A stretch of 32,594 nt of DNA from UBA11373 sp035291545 (lineage in GTDB: Bacteria > Actinomycetota > Acidimicrobiia > Spongiisociales > UBA11373), in NCBI GenBank assembly GCA_035291545.1, contig DATDRW010000014.1, positions 1 through 32,594 of the forward strand, in the 5' to 3' direction. Of the stretch, positions 1 through 5,728 are shown piece after piece. Both the position numbers and the translations under genes were made by a program. The notes under the pieces were generated by a model. It did no database searches. It was given only the letters and a program-made list of their open reading frames with translations, and was not told the DNA's origin. Within the stretch, counting starts at the first letter, position 1. Each line of letters opens with the position of its first letter.

Positions 1-147
1 GGACGGACGCCACCCGGCCCTGCCGGGGGACCTGCCCCACTCTCTTCGAGAGCTCACGCACTCGCATTCCCTTGCGTAGCCTCATGACCGCAAAGGTACT
101 GCCGAAACACTCGGCTGCAGAGGGTCGTTCGTCCCAACGCCGCCCCG

Positions 148-159
148 TATGCTCTTGCG
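148..159 (+). promoter_or_regulatory. Leaderless promoter (-10 box) of the SHOCT membrane protein
   Basis: TATGCT at 148-153 fits the actinobacterial TANNNT -10 consensus. Six bases separate it from the ATG at 160, so transcription would start on the A of the start codon. No convincing -35 or Shine-Dalgarno sequence is visible. Inference from spacing only. Confidence 0.5.
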
Positions 160-822
160 ATGACCACCGACACCACCACCGTGCCGCTGAAGCGGGTGGT
201 GTGGGTCCTCGGCTCGCTCGCCGTGACGTCGGCCGGGATCACGCTGCTGTTCCTGGGGATGCGAGCGGTGATGGACATCGGCGGGTTCTGCGCCGAGGGC
301 GGCCCCTTCGTCATTGCCCATCCCTGTCCCGAGGGTGTGCCGCTTCTCATGATCGGCGGCATCTGGATCGGGCTCATCGCCGCCTTCGTCTACGCCTGGG
401 CGTCGATCGGCGCCGGGGTCCCCACCTTCACCGGACTGCTGTGGCCGGCCCTGTTCATGTCCCTGGGCTGGAACTTCCTCCAGTACGCCTTCGACCCGCC
501 GGGCGGTGGCGGCGTCGTGTACGGATGGCTGATCCCGGGGATCCTCTTCGAGCTGATGGGCGGAATCCCGTTGTGGGTGATGATCAAGACCGTGGGACTC
601 ACCCCGCAGCGGGGGGCGCGGGTGCGCTCGGTGCTCGCCCCACCCGGCACGAAGGCGGTGGCCACCGCGATGCGGGCGGTGATCGGTTCTAGCACCTCGG
701 CGGCGTCGCGGGCACCGAAACCCGACATGGTCTCCGAATTGGAGCGCCTCGACACGCTGCACCGCTCCGGGTCGCTCAGCGACGCCGAGTACGAGAAGGC
801 GAAGCGGAGGCTGCTGGCATGA
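160..822 (+). CDS. Four-helix membrane protein with C-terminal SHOCT domain
   Basis: A 220-residue membrane protein. Hydrophobic segments lie at about residues 11-33, 62-85, 92-112 and 122-148. A basic cytosolic stretch follows, and the last ~30 residues (190-220) form a SHOCT-type motif: paired short helices with the pattern ELERLDTLHRSGSLSDAEYE and a basic end. SHOCT modules are short oligomerisation or regulatory tails found on many unrelated membrane proteins, so they do not define a reaction. The ATG at 160 is supported by a TANNNT box at leaderless spacing. The stop overlaps the start of the next small ORF (ATGA), so the two are probably made together. Specific function unknown. Confidence 0.8.
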   Translation: MTTDTTTVPLKRVVWVLGSLAVTSAGITLLFLGMRAVMDIGGFCAEGGPFVIAHPCPEGVPLLMIGGIWIGLIAAFVYAWASIGAGVPTFTGLLWPALFMSLGWNFLQYAFDPPGGGGVVYGWLIPGILFELMGGIPLWVMIKTVGLTPQRGARVRSVLAPPGTKAVATAMRAVIGSSTSAASRAPKPDMVSELERLDTLHRSGSLSDAEYEKAKRRLLA

Positions 823-917
823 CCCGGGATCGCATCACTTGGATCGTGCTGCAAACCCTCGCGGTCGCCGCCGGGGTGTGGTTTGCCATTTGGCTGTACG
901 GGAAGGTGGCCGGGTAA
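819..917 (+). CDS. 32-residue single-pass membrane peptide, coupled to SHOCT protein
   Basis: A short ORF starts with the ATG that overlaps the stop of the upstream SHOCT protein (ATGA at 819-822) and ends with TAA at 915-917. It encodes 32 residues: a short charged start (MTRDR), one hydrophobic helix rich in Val, Ala, Trp and Leu (about residues 7-27), and a basic end (YGKVAG). The 4-base overlap, the helix-like composition and the lack of any other gene in this stretch support translation by coupling. It could be a small partner of the membrane protein encoded upstream. No family is recognised. Confidence 0.5.
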   Translation: MTRDRITWIVLQTLAVAAGVWFAIWLYGKVAG

Positions 918-959
918 CGGCTTCAGAGATGGGTTGCCGCATATGGCCGGTGGCGGTAT

Positions 960-1241
960 TCACGCCTTCTCGGCGCGCAGCAACTCCAGCAGCGCCTCGA
1001 GGTGGATGTCGGCGTTGTAATCGTCCGCCGATCGCCTGGTCCGTGCCACCTCGATCGTCCGCACGACCACCGGGTCGGAGAGCACGTCGAGGGTCGACTC
1101 GGCGAGGTGGCCGGGTGCCACCAGGAACGCCACCGGCCGGCCGTCCCGAGTCACCGTGACGGATTCGCCGGTGGCGCCGATCTCGGCGACGACCTCGGCG
1201 AACCGGCCCTCCACCTCGGAAAGCGGCATCACCTTCGTCAC
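960..1241 (-). CDS. Phd/YefM-type antitoxin, no toxin gene adjacent
   Basis: A 93-residue protein from the GTG at 1241 (an in-frame GTG at 1256 would add five residues). The N-terminal half has the Phd/YefM fold signature: TKVMPLSEVEGRF, then GESVTVTRDGRPVAFLVAP, the strand-loop that forms the DNA-binding dimer. Antitoxins of this type repress their own operon and neutralise a partner toxin (Doc, YoeB or a PIN protein) through a C-terminal tail. The usual layout has the toxin immediately downstream. Here the downstream side (below 960) carries only a convergent gene on the other strand, so the antitoxin looks orphaned. The C-terminal tail (ARTRRSADDYNADIH...) is not one I recognise. Confidence 0.75.
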   Translation of the reverse strand: MTKVMPLSEVEGRFAEVVAEIGATGESVTVTRDGRPVAFLVAPGHLAESTLDVLSDPVVVRTIEVARTRRSADDYNADIHLEALLELLRAEKA

Positions 1242-1408
1242 ACCCACACTGAACACCCGGCACCGTCGGAGAAATAGAGGCTTCTTGCCTCCGGCGTCTG
1301 ACGCCCCCCAACCTGCCGTTCTCCCCTGCCCTCCACACCGCCGACACTCCTGCTGGTTCGTGACCGTCCGGTAATCGCTCGGCGGGTTGTGGTGAAAGGA
1401 GATTCGAG

Positions 1409-1577
1409 GTGGCGAAGACCCCAGGTCGGGGTCACCGGCACGGCGCGCTGTCGGAACGCAGCCGGGTGCGGCATCCGTCGACGGGCGCCTGGACGAAGCG
1501 GGATTCCTACCCAGGCCAGTTCGCTGGCAGCAAGAAGAAGTGGCGGTAGCTTCCAGGGCGTTCGTAGAGAGAAGTAG
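1409..1577 (+). CDS. Small basic conserved protein with an apparent frameshift
   Basis: GTG at 1409 follows an AGGAG ribosome site. The frame reads as a 46-residue basic peptide (AKTPGRGHRHGALSERSRV ... TGAWTKRDSYPGQFAGSKKK) ending with TAG at 1547-1549. From memory this matches a widespread family of ~55-residue small proteins containing WTKRDS and ending in F-x-GVRREK. That missing ending is present here in another frame (SFQGVRREK, stop at 1575-1577). Removing one base in the AAGAAGAAG run near 1530-1540 joins the parts into a 54-residue protein. I therefore give the whole span as one broken gene. The break may be a sequencing or assembly error, a true mutation, or recoding. Function unknown. 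Confidence 0.6.
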
Positions 1578-1602
1578 CGAGTCTCCGCGAACGACCGCGG
1601 CG

Positions 1603-1638
1603 GCACCGGGCGCAGCGAGCGGCGCGGCGCCTCGGTGC
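1603..1638. terminator. Probable bidirectional terminator hairpin
   Basis: GCACCGGGCGC (1603-1613) pairs with GCGCC-T-CGGTGC (1627-1638), an 11-bp stem with one bulged base and a 13-base loop. It sits between two convergent genes. There is no strong T tract, as is usual in high-GC actinobacteria. Confidence 0.4.
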
Positions 1639-1648
1639 TCTTCGACCC

Positions 1649-1900
1649 TCAGGCGACCTTGTACACCTTGTCGTGCATCCGTGCCCGGCCGATCACGTGG
1701 ATGCCGACGTCGTCGCCCTTCTTCGCCTTCTTCACCGCTTCATGGTCGATCTGCATCGACTCGATCGTCTCGGTGAAGTCGGTGGTGTGACCCAGGAAGT
1801 GGACGGTATCGCCGACCTTCAGGGTGCCCGTGAGCATCACCCCGGCAACTCCGACGTGGTCGTAATAGTGGACGACGGTTCCGATGAGCTTCTCAGCCAC
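1649..1900 (-). CDS. Translation elongation factor-like protein (EF-Tu domain 2 fold)
   Basis: An 83-residue protein beginning at the GTG at 1900, preceded by GGGAGGG seven bases upstream. It matches the short 'elongation factor-like' family: one beta-barrel like domain 2 of EF-Tu, with no GTPase domain. Visible signatures are LIGTVVHYYDHVGVAGVMLTG, then LKVGDTVHFLGHTTDF, ESMQIDHEAVKKAKKGDDVG and the ending DKVYKV, covering the full length. The role of these free-standing domains is unknown; RNA or tRNA binding is only an inference from the fold. The reading frame stays open upstream to 2293, but that stretch is intergenic repeat sequence. A TTGTCT/TACGAT promoter fits just upstream. Confidence 0.85.
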   Translation of the reverse strand: MAEKLIGTVVHYYDHVGVAGVMLTGTLKVGDTVHFLGHTTDFTETIESMQIDHEAVKKAKKGDDVGIHVIGRARMHDKVYKVA

Positions 1901-1923
1901 TGGCAACCCTCCCGTTGGGTTTG

Positions 1924-1953
1924 ATCGTACTCCTGGGATCGGGGCGGAGACAA
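1924..1953 (-). promoter_or_regulatory. Promoter of the EF-like gene
   Basis: On the minus strand TTGTCT (1953-1948) and TACGAT (1929-1924) are spaced by 18 bases. This predicts a start near 1917 and a ~17-base leader that contains the GGGAGGG ribosome site of the EF-like gene. Confidence 0.45.
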
Positions 1954-1991
1954 CGGTCAATCCGGGGGTGTGAGCGAGCCTGGGGTATGAG

Positions 1992-2054
1992 TAACCCCCC
2001 ATCGCCTCGGCTCGCTTCGCTCCCCGAGGCACTTCCCCCACAAGGGGGGAAGGA
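1992..2054. repeat. Dispersed palindromic intergenic repeat, copy A
   Basis: Two nested inverted repeats: CCTCGG (2005-2010) with CCGAGG (2024-2029), and TTCCCCC with GGGGGAA around an ACAAG loop. The layout of a C-run, a palindrome around CTCGCTTCGCTC, then CCCACAAGGGGGGA recurs at 2184-2237 and in diverged form at 3110-3175. The 1901-2289 gap holds this copy, copy B and a partial relative at 2111-2152, but no gene. Confidence 0.6.
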
Positions 2055-2183
2055 TGAAGAACGCGAATGTGAGGTTTCTCGCGATCGGCGGATACCTGCG
2101 CTCGAGGGTGAGACCTTTTCCTCGCTCCTGACGGGGGAGAGCAAGAAAGGGCGAGAGACCGGGCCTGGTGGATCGCTACTTCA

Positions 2184-2237
2184 TGCCCCCCACCGACTCG
2201 GCTGCGCCTCGTCGGCTCTCCCACAAGGGGGGAACGA
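2184..2237. repeat. Dispersed palindromic intergenic repeat, copy B
   Basis: Same layout as copy A: a C-run, an inverted repeat CCGAC...GTCGG around a GC-rich loop, then TCCCACAAGGGGGGAA. It lies in the same orientation as copy A, about 190 bases away. Confidence 0.6.
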
Positions 2238-2289
2238 TCGAAAGCGGCAGCATCTTGCGGGCTTCCGGGACTCCCGCCGAAAGGATGAG

Positions 2290-2637
2290 TCACCCCCAGA
2301 AGATGGCCGTGGGATCACGGTCGATCTCCACGAGCAGCCTTCCCACCATTCCGGTGGGTGCGGTGGCTCCGTACTCGTGGAACCGCGAGCGGCTGTCCGG
2401 CGAGTAGAGCGACCACTCGCCGCGGGTGGCGGTGTAGCGGAGCCGGGCGACGCCGCGCCTGGTCCAGTCCGGTCCGTATTCCGGCCGCCACGGTGGACGA
2501 CACTCGGAGATGGTCAGGTGGCGCAGCGCCTCCTCGAGTTCATAGCGGATCTTCCCGATCGTCGGTTCGGGGAGGGCAGCGTTGCGGGCCGCCACCCACC
2601 GCCGCACCCGGGCGACGTCGTCCTCAGGGAGCGGCAC
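2290..2637 (-). CDS. DUF3024-type protein
   Basis: A 115-residue protein resembling the DUF3024 family. The C-terminal half carries the family's typical pattern: aromatic-rich WSLYSPDSRSRFHEY, a Pro/Gly turn, then LLVEIDRDPTAIFWG at the very end. The N-terminal half is a charged helix region (DDVARVRRWVAARN, RYELEEALRHL). Family function is unknown. The start overlaps the last 14 bases of the upstream thioesterase gene, so the two are cotranscribed and probably coupled. The family assignment is from recalled motifs. Confidence 0.7.
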   Translation of the reverse strand: MPLPEDDVARVRRWVAARNAALPEPTIGKIRYELEEALRHLTISECRPPWRPEYGPDWTRRGVARLRYTATRGEWSLYSPDSRSRFHEYGATAPTGMVGRLLVEIDRDPTAIFWG

Positions 2638-3016
2638 GATCCCCTCCTGCGATCACCGCAAAGGTCGCGGTCGCCGTCGCCACCAGCGAACCGGCTCCGT
2701 CGTGCACGTCGGCGGCGAGATGGAATAGGCGTCTCCCCCGGCGAATCACCCGCGCCTCGGCATGGAGCGGGCCGGCCGTCACCGCTTCGAGGAACCGGAT
2801 CTGCACATCGATCGAGGCGCACCGGTCCCCCGGTTCGAGCATCGAGACCGTGGCCTTGCCCATGGCGGTGTCCACCATGATGAACACCACCCCGCCGTGG
2901 GCGACCCCGTTCGGGTTGAGCAGGTCGTCGCCCACCTCGAGGGACGCGGTCGCCACCCCGGGAGACACATCGGCGATGGTCATCCCGATGAGACGTTGCA
3001 GGGGGAACTCGGCCAT
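2624..3016 (-). CDS. PaaI-family hotdog thioesterase
   Basis: A 130-residue single hotdog-fold protein of the PaaI/YdiI type, which hydrolyses acyl-CoA thioesters. The signature loop NPNGVAHGGVVFIMVDTAMG (about residues 34-53) holds the conserved HGG and the acidic residue (Asp49) in the position of the usual catalytic Asp/Glu. IDVQIRFLEAV and ATATATFAVI are typical later strands. Length is normal for the family. Substrate cannot be predicted; aryl- or acyl-CoA are usual. It is first in a two-gene unit with the DUF3024-type gene. A TACCGT box lies nine bases upstream of the ATG, implying a very short or absent leader. Confidence 0.88.
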   Translation of the reverse strand: MAEFPLQRLIGMTIADVSPGVATASLEVGDDLLNPNGVAHGGVVFIMVDTAMGKATVSMLEPGDRCASIDVQIRFLEAVTAGPLHAEARVIRRGRRLFHLAADVHDGAGSLVATATATFAVIAGGDRAAP

Positions 3017-3025
3017 CGGGGGCGG

Positions 3026-3031
3026 ACGGTA
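3026..3031 (-). promoter_or_regulatory. -10 box of the thioesterase unit
   Basis: TACCGT on the minus strand, nine bases before the ATG at 3016. The predicted start is at about 3019, giving a leader of about three bases. Confidence 0.4.
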
Positions 3032-3109
3032 GCCGAAGAGTTTGGTCCGATCACCCGCACCTCACCCGGCCGTCGTCACCACAGTGGTCGGGTGGCGTGG
3101 GATGTGGAG

Positions 3110-3175
3110 ACCCTCCTCCCCCGCCGTCGCTTCGCTCCGTCGGGTACTCCCCTCCGAGGGGGGAGAGCAAGAACG
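3110..3175. repeat. Dispersed palindromic intergenic repeat, copy C (diverged)
   Basis: CCTCCCCCGCCGTCGCTTCG-type sequence followed by a CTCCCCTCCGAGGGGGGAG inverted repeat and GAGCAAGAACGA. It resembles copies A and B, and GGGGGAGAGCAAG also appears at 2140-2152. It lies in the gap between the thioesterase promoter and the small ORF at 3229. Confidence 0.5.
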
Positions 3176-3213
3176 AAATCCTCTCTCCGCTCAGCCGTGT
3201 GAGCAAAGCATCG

Positions 3214-3222
3214 TGATACCGT
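3214..3222 (+). promoter_or_regulatory. Extended -10 leaderless promoter of a short ORF
   Basis: TGA-TACCGT (3214-3222) is a TGN-extended TANNNT box. Six bases later comes the ATG at 3229, exactly the spacing that places the transcript start on the A of ATG. Confidence 0.5.
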
Positions 3223-3228
3223 CCCGCG

Positions 3229-3372
3229 ATGCCCGAATGCGCCGTCCCGGTGACCTGCAGCCACGGCGACCGGGAGCGGCGCTGCCCGTATCGGGCGGTC
3301 CCGGGCACCCGCCCGCCGCGGTGCGAGCGGCACCTCAACACCCCGGCAACGAGACCCTGGCAGGCCGGCTGA
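3229..3372 (+). CDS. 47-residue Cys/His-rich small protein (candidate)
   Basis: ATG at 3229, TGA at 3370-3372, 47 residues. The peptide is rich in Cys, Arg, Pro and His: Cys at positions 4, 10, 19 and 32 and His at 12 and 35, for example CAVPVTCSHGD and RCERHLN. Such spacing could bind a metal ion, but that is inference. Evidence for expression is the extended -10 element placed exactly for leaderless initiation, the same layout used by menB, menD and other genes here. It falls in a stretch that would otherwise be a 420-base gap. I recognise no family. It could still be a chance ORF. Confidence 0.4.
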   Translation: MPECAVPVTCSHGDRERRCPYRAVPGTRPPRCERHLNTPATRPWQAG

Positions 3373-3402
3373 GAGCGTCCCGCAGGTCCAGTGCCCCCGG
3401 CG

Positions 3403-3408
3403 TACACT
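3403..3408 (+). promoter_or_regulatory. -10 box of the Thr-rich surface protein
   Basis: TACACT at 3403-3408 predicts a transcript start near 3415 and a ~21-base leader carrying GAGGAG before the GTG at 3436. It lies downstream of the ATG at 3391, which argues against that upstream start. Confidence 0.45.
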
Positions 3409-3435
3409 CGGCGGACCCTTATCGAGGAGACCAAA

Positions 3436-4206
3436 GTGACCTCCGTCCCGCCGCCCCCACCTCCACCTCCACCCGAGGGGATCACCACCCCCTGGTACAA
3501 GGCGAACGGGATGCCCCTGATCCTCGGCATCCTCGCCGCCGCCGCGGTCGCCATACCCGCATACATCTTCTTGTCCGCCGACGACGAACCGGCCGCTTCG
3601 GGGTCGTCGACCACAACAACCGCCGGTTCGACCACCACCAACGCGGGGACCACGACGACGGCTTCGGGCACCACCGCAGCTTCCACCACCACCGCGGGTG
3701 TCACCACCACTACTGCGGGAACCACCACCACCACGCCGGGGGCGTCCACGACGACCACCACCACGACGACTCCCGTGACGACGGAGCTCGACACCGGCCT
3801 CCCGGCGAACTACGGCTCGACCACCCTGGCCGCCGGATTCACCCCCGACCCCGCGTCGCAGGTGATGACATCGGGCGGCCCGGTCGACGTCTCCTACCTC
3901 GGTGGGCCCTGCCTGGGGTGGGCTACCGCCGCACCCGACGTCGAGATCGTGTGGACGGGGAGTACCGGCGGCCTGCTCCGCTTCTACTTCATCGCGGACG
4001 GTCTCGCTGACGACACCGTGCTCATCATCAACGACACCGCCGGGGCGTGGTGGTGCGTCGACGACTCGTTCGCAACCGCGAACCCGACGATCGATTTCGC
4101 CACCGGACCGAACGGGACCTACGACGTCTGGGTGGCGTCGTACAGTTCCAGCTCGTTCCATGCGGGAACGCTGTACGTCACTGAGTTGAGCGCCAACCAC
4201 CCATAA
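3436..4206 (+). CDS. Anchored extracytoplasmic protein with Pro tract, Thr-rich linker and C-terminal beta domain
   Basis: A 256-residue protein from the GTG at 3436 (GAGGAG six bases upstream). The order is: nine consecutive prolines (residues 5-13), one membrane helix (about 26-47) acting as an uncleaved anchor, a ~70-residue linker almost entirely Thr, Ser, Ala and Gly (likely surface-exposed and perhaps glycosylated), then a ~130-residue C-terminal domain. That domain has PDVEIVWTG, LRFYFIADG, TVLIINDTAGAWWCVDD and YDVWVASYSSSSF, strands and Asp-rich turns like the beta-sandwich tails I recall from secreted peptidases and surface proteins. Two Cys (in GGPCLGW and WWCVDD) may form a disulfide. 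No catalytic motif is visible, so a binding or structural role is inferred. Confidence 0.75.
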   Translation: MTSVPPPPPPPPPEGITTPWYKANGMPLILGILAAAAVAIPAYIFLSADDEPAASGSSTTTTAGSTTTNAGTTTTASGTTAASTTTAGVTTTTAGTTTTTPGASTTTTTTTTPVTTELDTGLPANYGSTTLAAGFTPDPASQVMTSGGPVDVSYLGGPCLGWATAAPDVEIVWTGSTGGLLRFYFIADGLADDTVLIINDTAGAWWCVDDSFATANPTIDFATGPNGTYDVWVASYSSSSFHAGTLYVTELSANHP

Positions 4207-4324
4207 CGGGTGACGATCGCCGAGAACTCGTCGACGATCATCTCGCTTGCGTCAGGGTATCTCGCCGATGCCACCCGGTGGCGTCGTCCCCTCGACTGTG
4301 CGCGACCGGCGCGGCGCCGGGGGA

Positions 4325-5554
4325 TCAGGTCGTTGCCGGCTCCGCCGCCGGCGCCTCCGACCATGCGGCCCGCCACGCCCACATCCCGGTGAGGATCGCC
4401 ACGCCGCCGCCCACCGCAAACGCCACCCGCGGCCCCCACACCTCGGCCATGAGCCCGGCGGTCATCCCCCCGACCGGGGTGCTCCCGAGGAAGACCACGG
4501 CGAAGAGCGCCATCACCCGGCCCTGCATGTGCGGCGCCGCCGCCGCCTGCATGGCCCCCTGCGACCCGGAGAGGAACGCCACCCCGAAGAGCCCGACCGG
4601 GATCAACAGCAGCGCCATGGTGATCAGCGTGGGAGCGGTCGAGGCGATGATCGTGAGGGCGCCGAATCCCAACGCGGCGATCATGAGGAACCGGCGGGTG
4701 ATCGAGGTGCGGGTGGCGGCGGCGACGGCCCCCGAGAGCGATCCGATGGCCGACAGCGAAAGCAGCGTGCCGAACCCACTCGACCCGGCGTCGAAGGTCT
4801 GCTCGGCGAAGAGCACCAGCAGCACGGAGAAGTTGAACGACATGGTGCCGATCCAGACCATCATCAGGAGCGGCATCCGTACCCCGGTGGTAACCCAGGA
4901 GTAACGGAGCCCCTCGATCAGCTGGCCCCGCGCCTTGGGCACCGGGGGCACCCGGTCGAGCTCCTTCACCCGCATCATGAGGAGCGCCACGAGCACCGCC
5001 CCATACGAGACCGCATTGACCGCAAACACGATCGTGGGACCGGTGGCATAGAGCAGGACGCCCGAGATCGCAGGGCCGACGATGCGGGCCGAGGTGAACA
5101 CCATCGACACCAGGCTCACCGCGTTGGAGATGTCGGACTGCGCGACCATCTCCCGCACGAAGGAGCGTCGCGCCGGGTTGTCCAGCGCCTGCACCAGGCC
5201 GGTGGCAGCGGAAAACCCGTAGAGGATCCCCACGGTGACGCCGCCGGTGGCGCTCACCACGGCGAGAATCCCGGCGATCAGGCCGAGCAGGGCCTGAGTG
5301 ACGAGCAGGATCTTGCGCTTGTCGAGCCGGTCGGCGATCACCCCGCCCCACAGGCCGAAGAGCATGATCGGACCGAAATGGGTGACGGTGATCAGACCGA
5401 CGGCGGCGGGGCTGCCGGTGATGTCGGCGACCAGCCACAACTCGGCGACCTGCTGCATCCACAGCCCCACCGACGAGATGAACTGGCCGATGAAGAAGAG
5501 GCGGAAGTTGCGCACCCGGAGCGAACGGAAGGTCCTCCGGATCAGCTCACGCAT
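4325..5554 (-). CDS. MFS transporter of the MFS_3/EntS-like type
   Basis: A 409-residue major facilitator with about 12 helices. The start MRELIRRTFRSLRVRNFRLF and the loop GVIADRLDKRKILL (motif A, between helices 2 and 3) are typical of the MFS_3 group that includes the enterobactin exporter EntS and many drug exporters. Later signatures are DNPARRSFVREMV and GSQGAMQAAAAPHMQGRVMALF. It likely exports a small molecule using the proton gradient; the substrate is unknown. The frame stays open to 5713, but those codons fall in the heptad repeat. The ATG at 5554 has a TACCAT box seven bases upstream, fitting a leaderless start. It is a stand-alone gene. Confidence 0.88.
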   Translation of the reverse strand: MRELIRRTFRSLRVRNFRLFFIGQFISSVGLWMQQVAELWLVADITGSPAAVGLITVTHFGPIMLFGLWGGVIADRLDKRKILLVTQALLGLIAGILAVVSATGGVTVGILYGFSAATGLVQALDNPARRSFVREMVAQSDISNAVSLVSMVFTSARIVGPAISGVLLYATGPTIVFAVNAVSYGAVLVALLMMRVKELDRVPPVPKARGQLIEGLRYSWVTTGVRMPLLMMVWIGTMSFNFSVLLVLFAEQTFDAGSSGFGTLLSLSAIGSLSGAVAAATRTSITRRFLMIAALGFGALTIIASTAPTLITMALLLIPVGLFGVAFLSGSQGAMQAAAAPHMQGRVMALFAVVFLGSTPVGGMTAGLMAEVWGPRVAFAVGGGVAILTGMWAWRAAWSEAPAAEPATT

Positions 5555-5561
5555 TCCCCTG

Positions 5562-5567
5562 ATGGTA
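5562..5567 (-). promoter_or_regulatory. Leaderless -10 box of the MFS gene
   Basis: TACCAT on the minus strand, seven bases before the ATG at 5554. The predicted start is one base before the start codon. Confidence 0.45.
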
Positions 5568-5600
5568 TGCGCGTCGGAGAGGAGGTCAGTCGAGGGGCGA

Positions 5601-5720
5601 CGGAAGCATGCAGCCGGCAGCCTGCAGCCCCGTCGGAGCGCCCGCAGAGGTTGAAGACGGGCGTCGGGCGACGGGCGACGGGCGACGGGCGTCGGGCAAC
5701 GGGCAACGGGCAACGGGCGA
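5601..5720. repeat. Palindrome plus heptad tandem repeat element
   Basis: A near-palindromic block around GGCAGCCTGCAG (5608-5629) is followed by nine perfect-length heptads CGGGCGW/CGGGCAA at 5658-5720. Related elements lie at 15631-15728 and 20841-20898. It fills the gap between the MFS and KimA genes. Confidence 0.7.
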
Positions 5721-5728
5721 CGACTCCG

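Noticed and set aside
1901..2293. N-terminal extension of the EF-like protein
   Set aside because: The added residues translate the palindromic intergenic repeat, and the true GTG has a ribosome site.
3076..4200. Minus-strand open frame opposite the Thr-rich surface protein
   Set aside because: Val/Gly-rich low-complexity product created by the complement of Thr codons; no domain.
4207..4324. Terminator between the convergent surface-protein and MFS genes
   Set aside because: Only very short inverted repeats (such as GCCAC/GTGGC) were seen, too weak to call.
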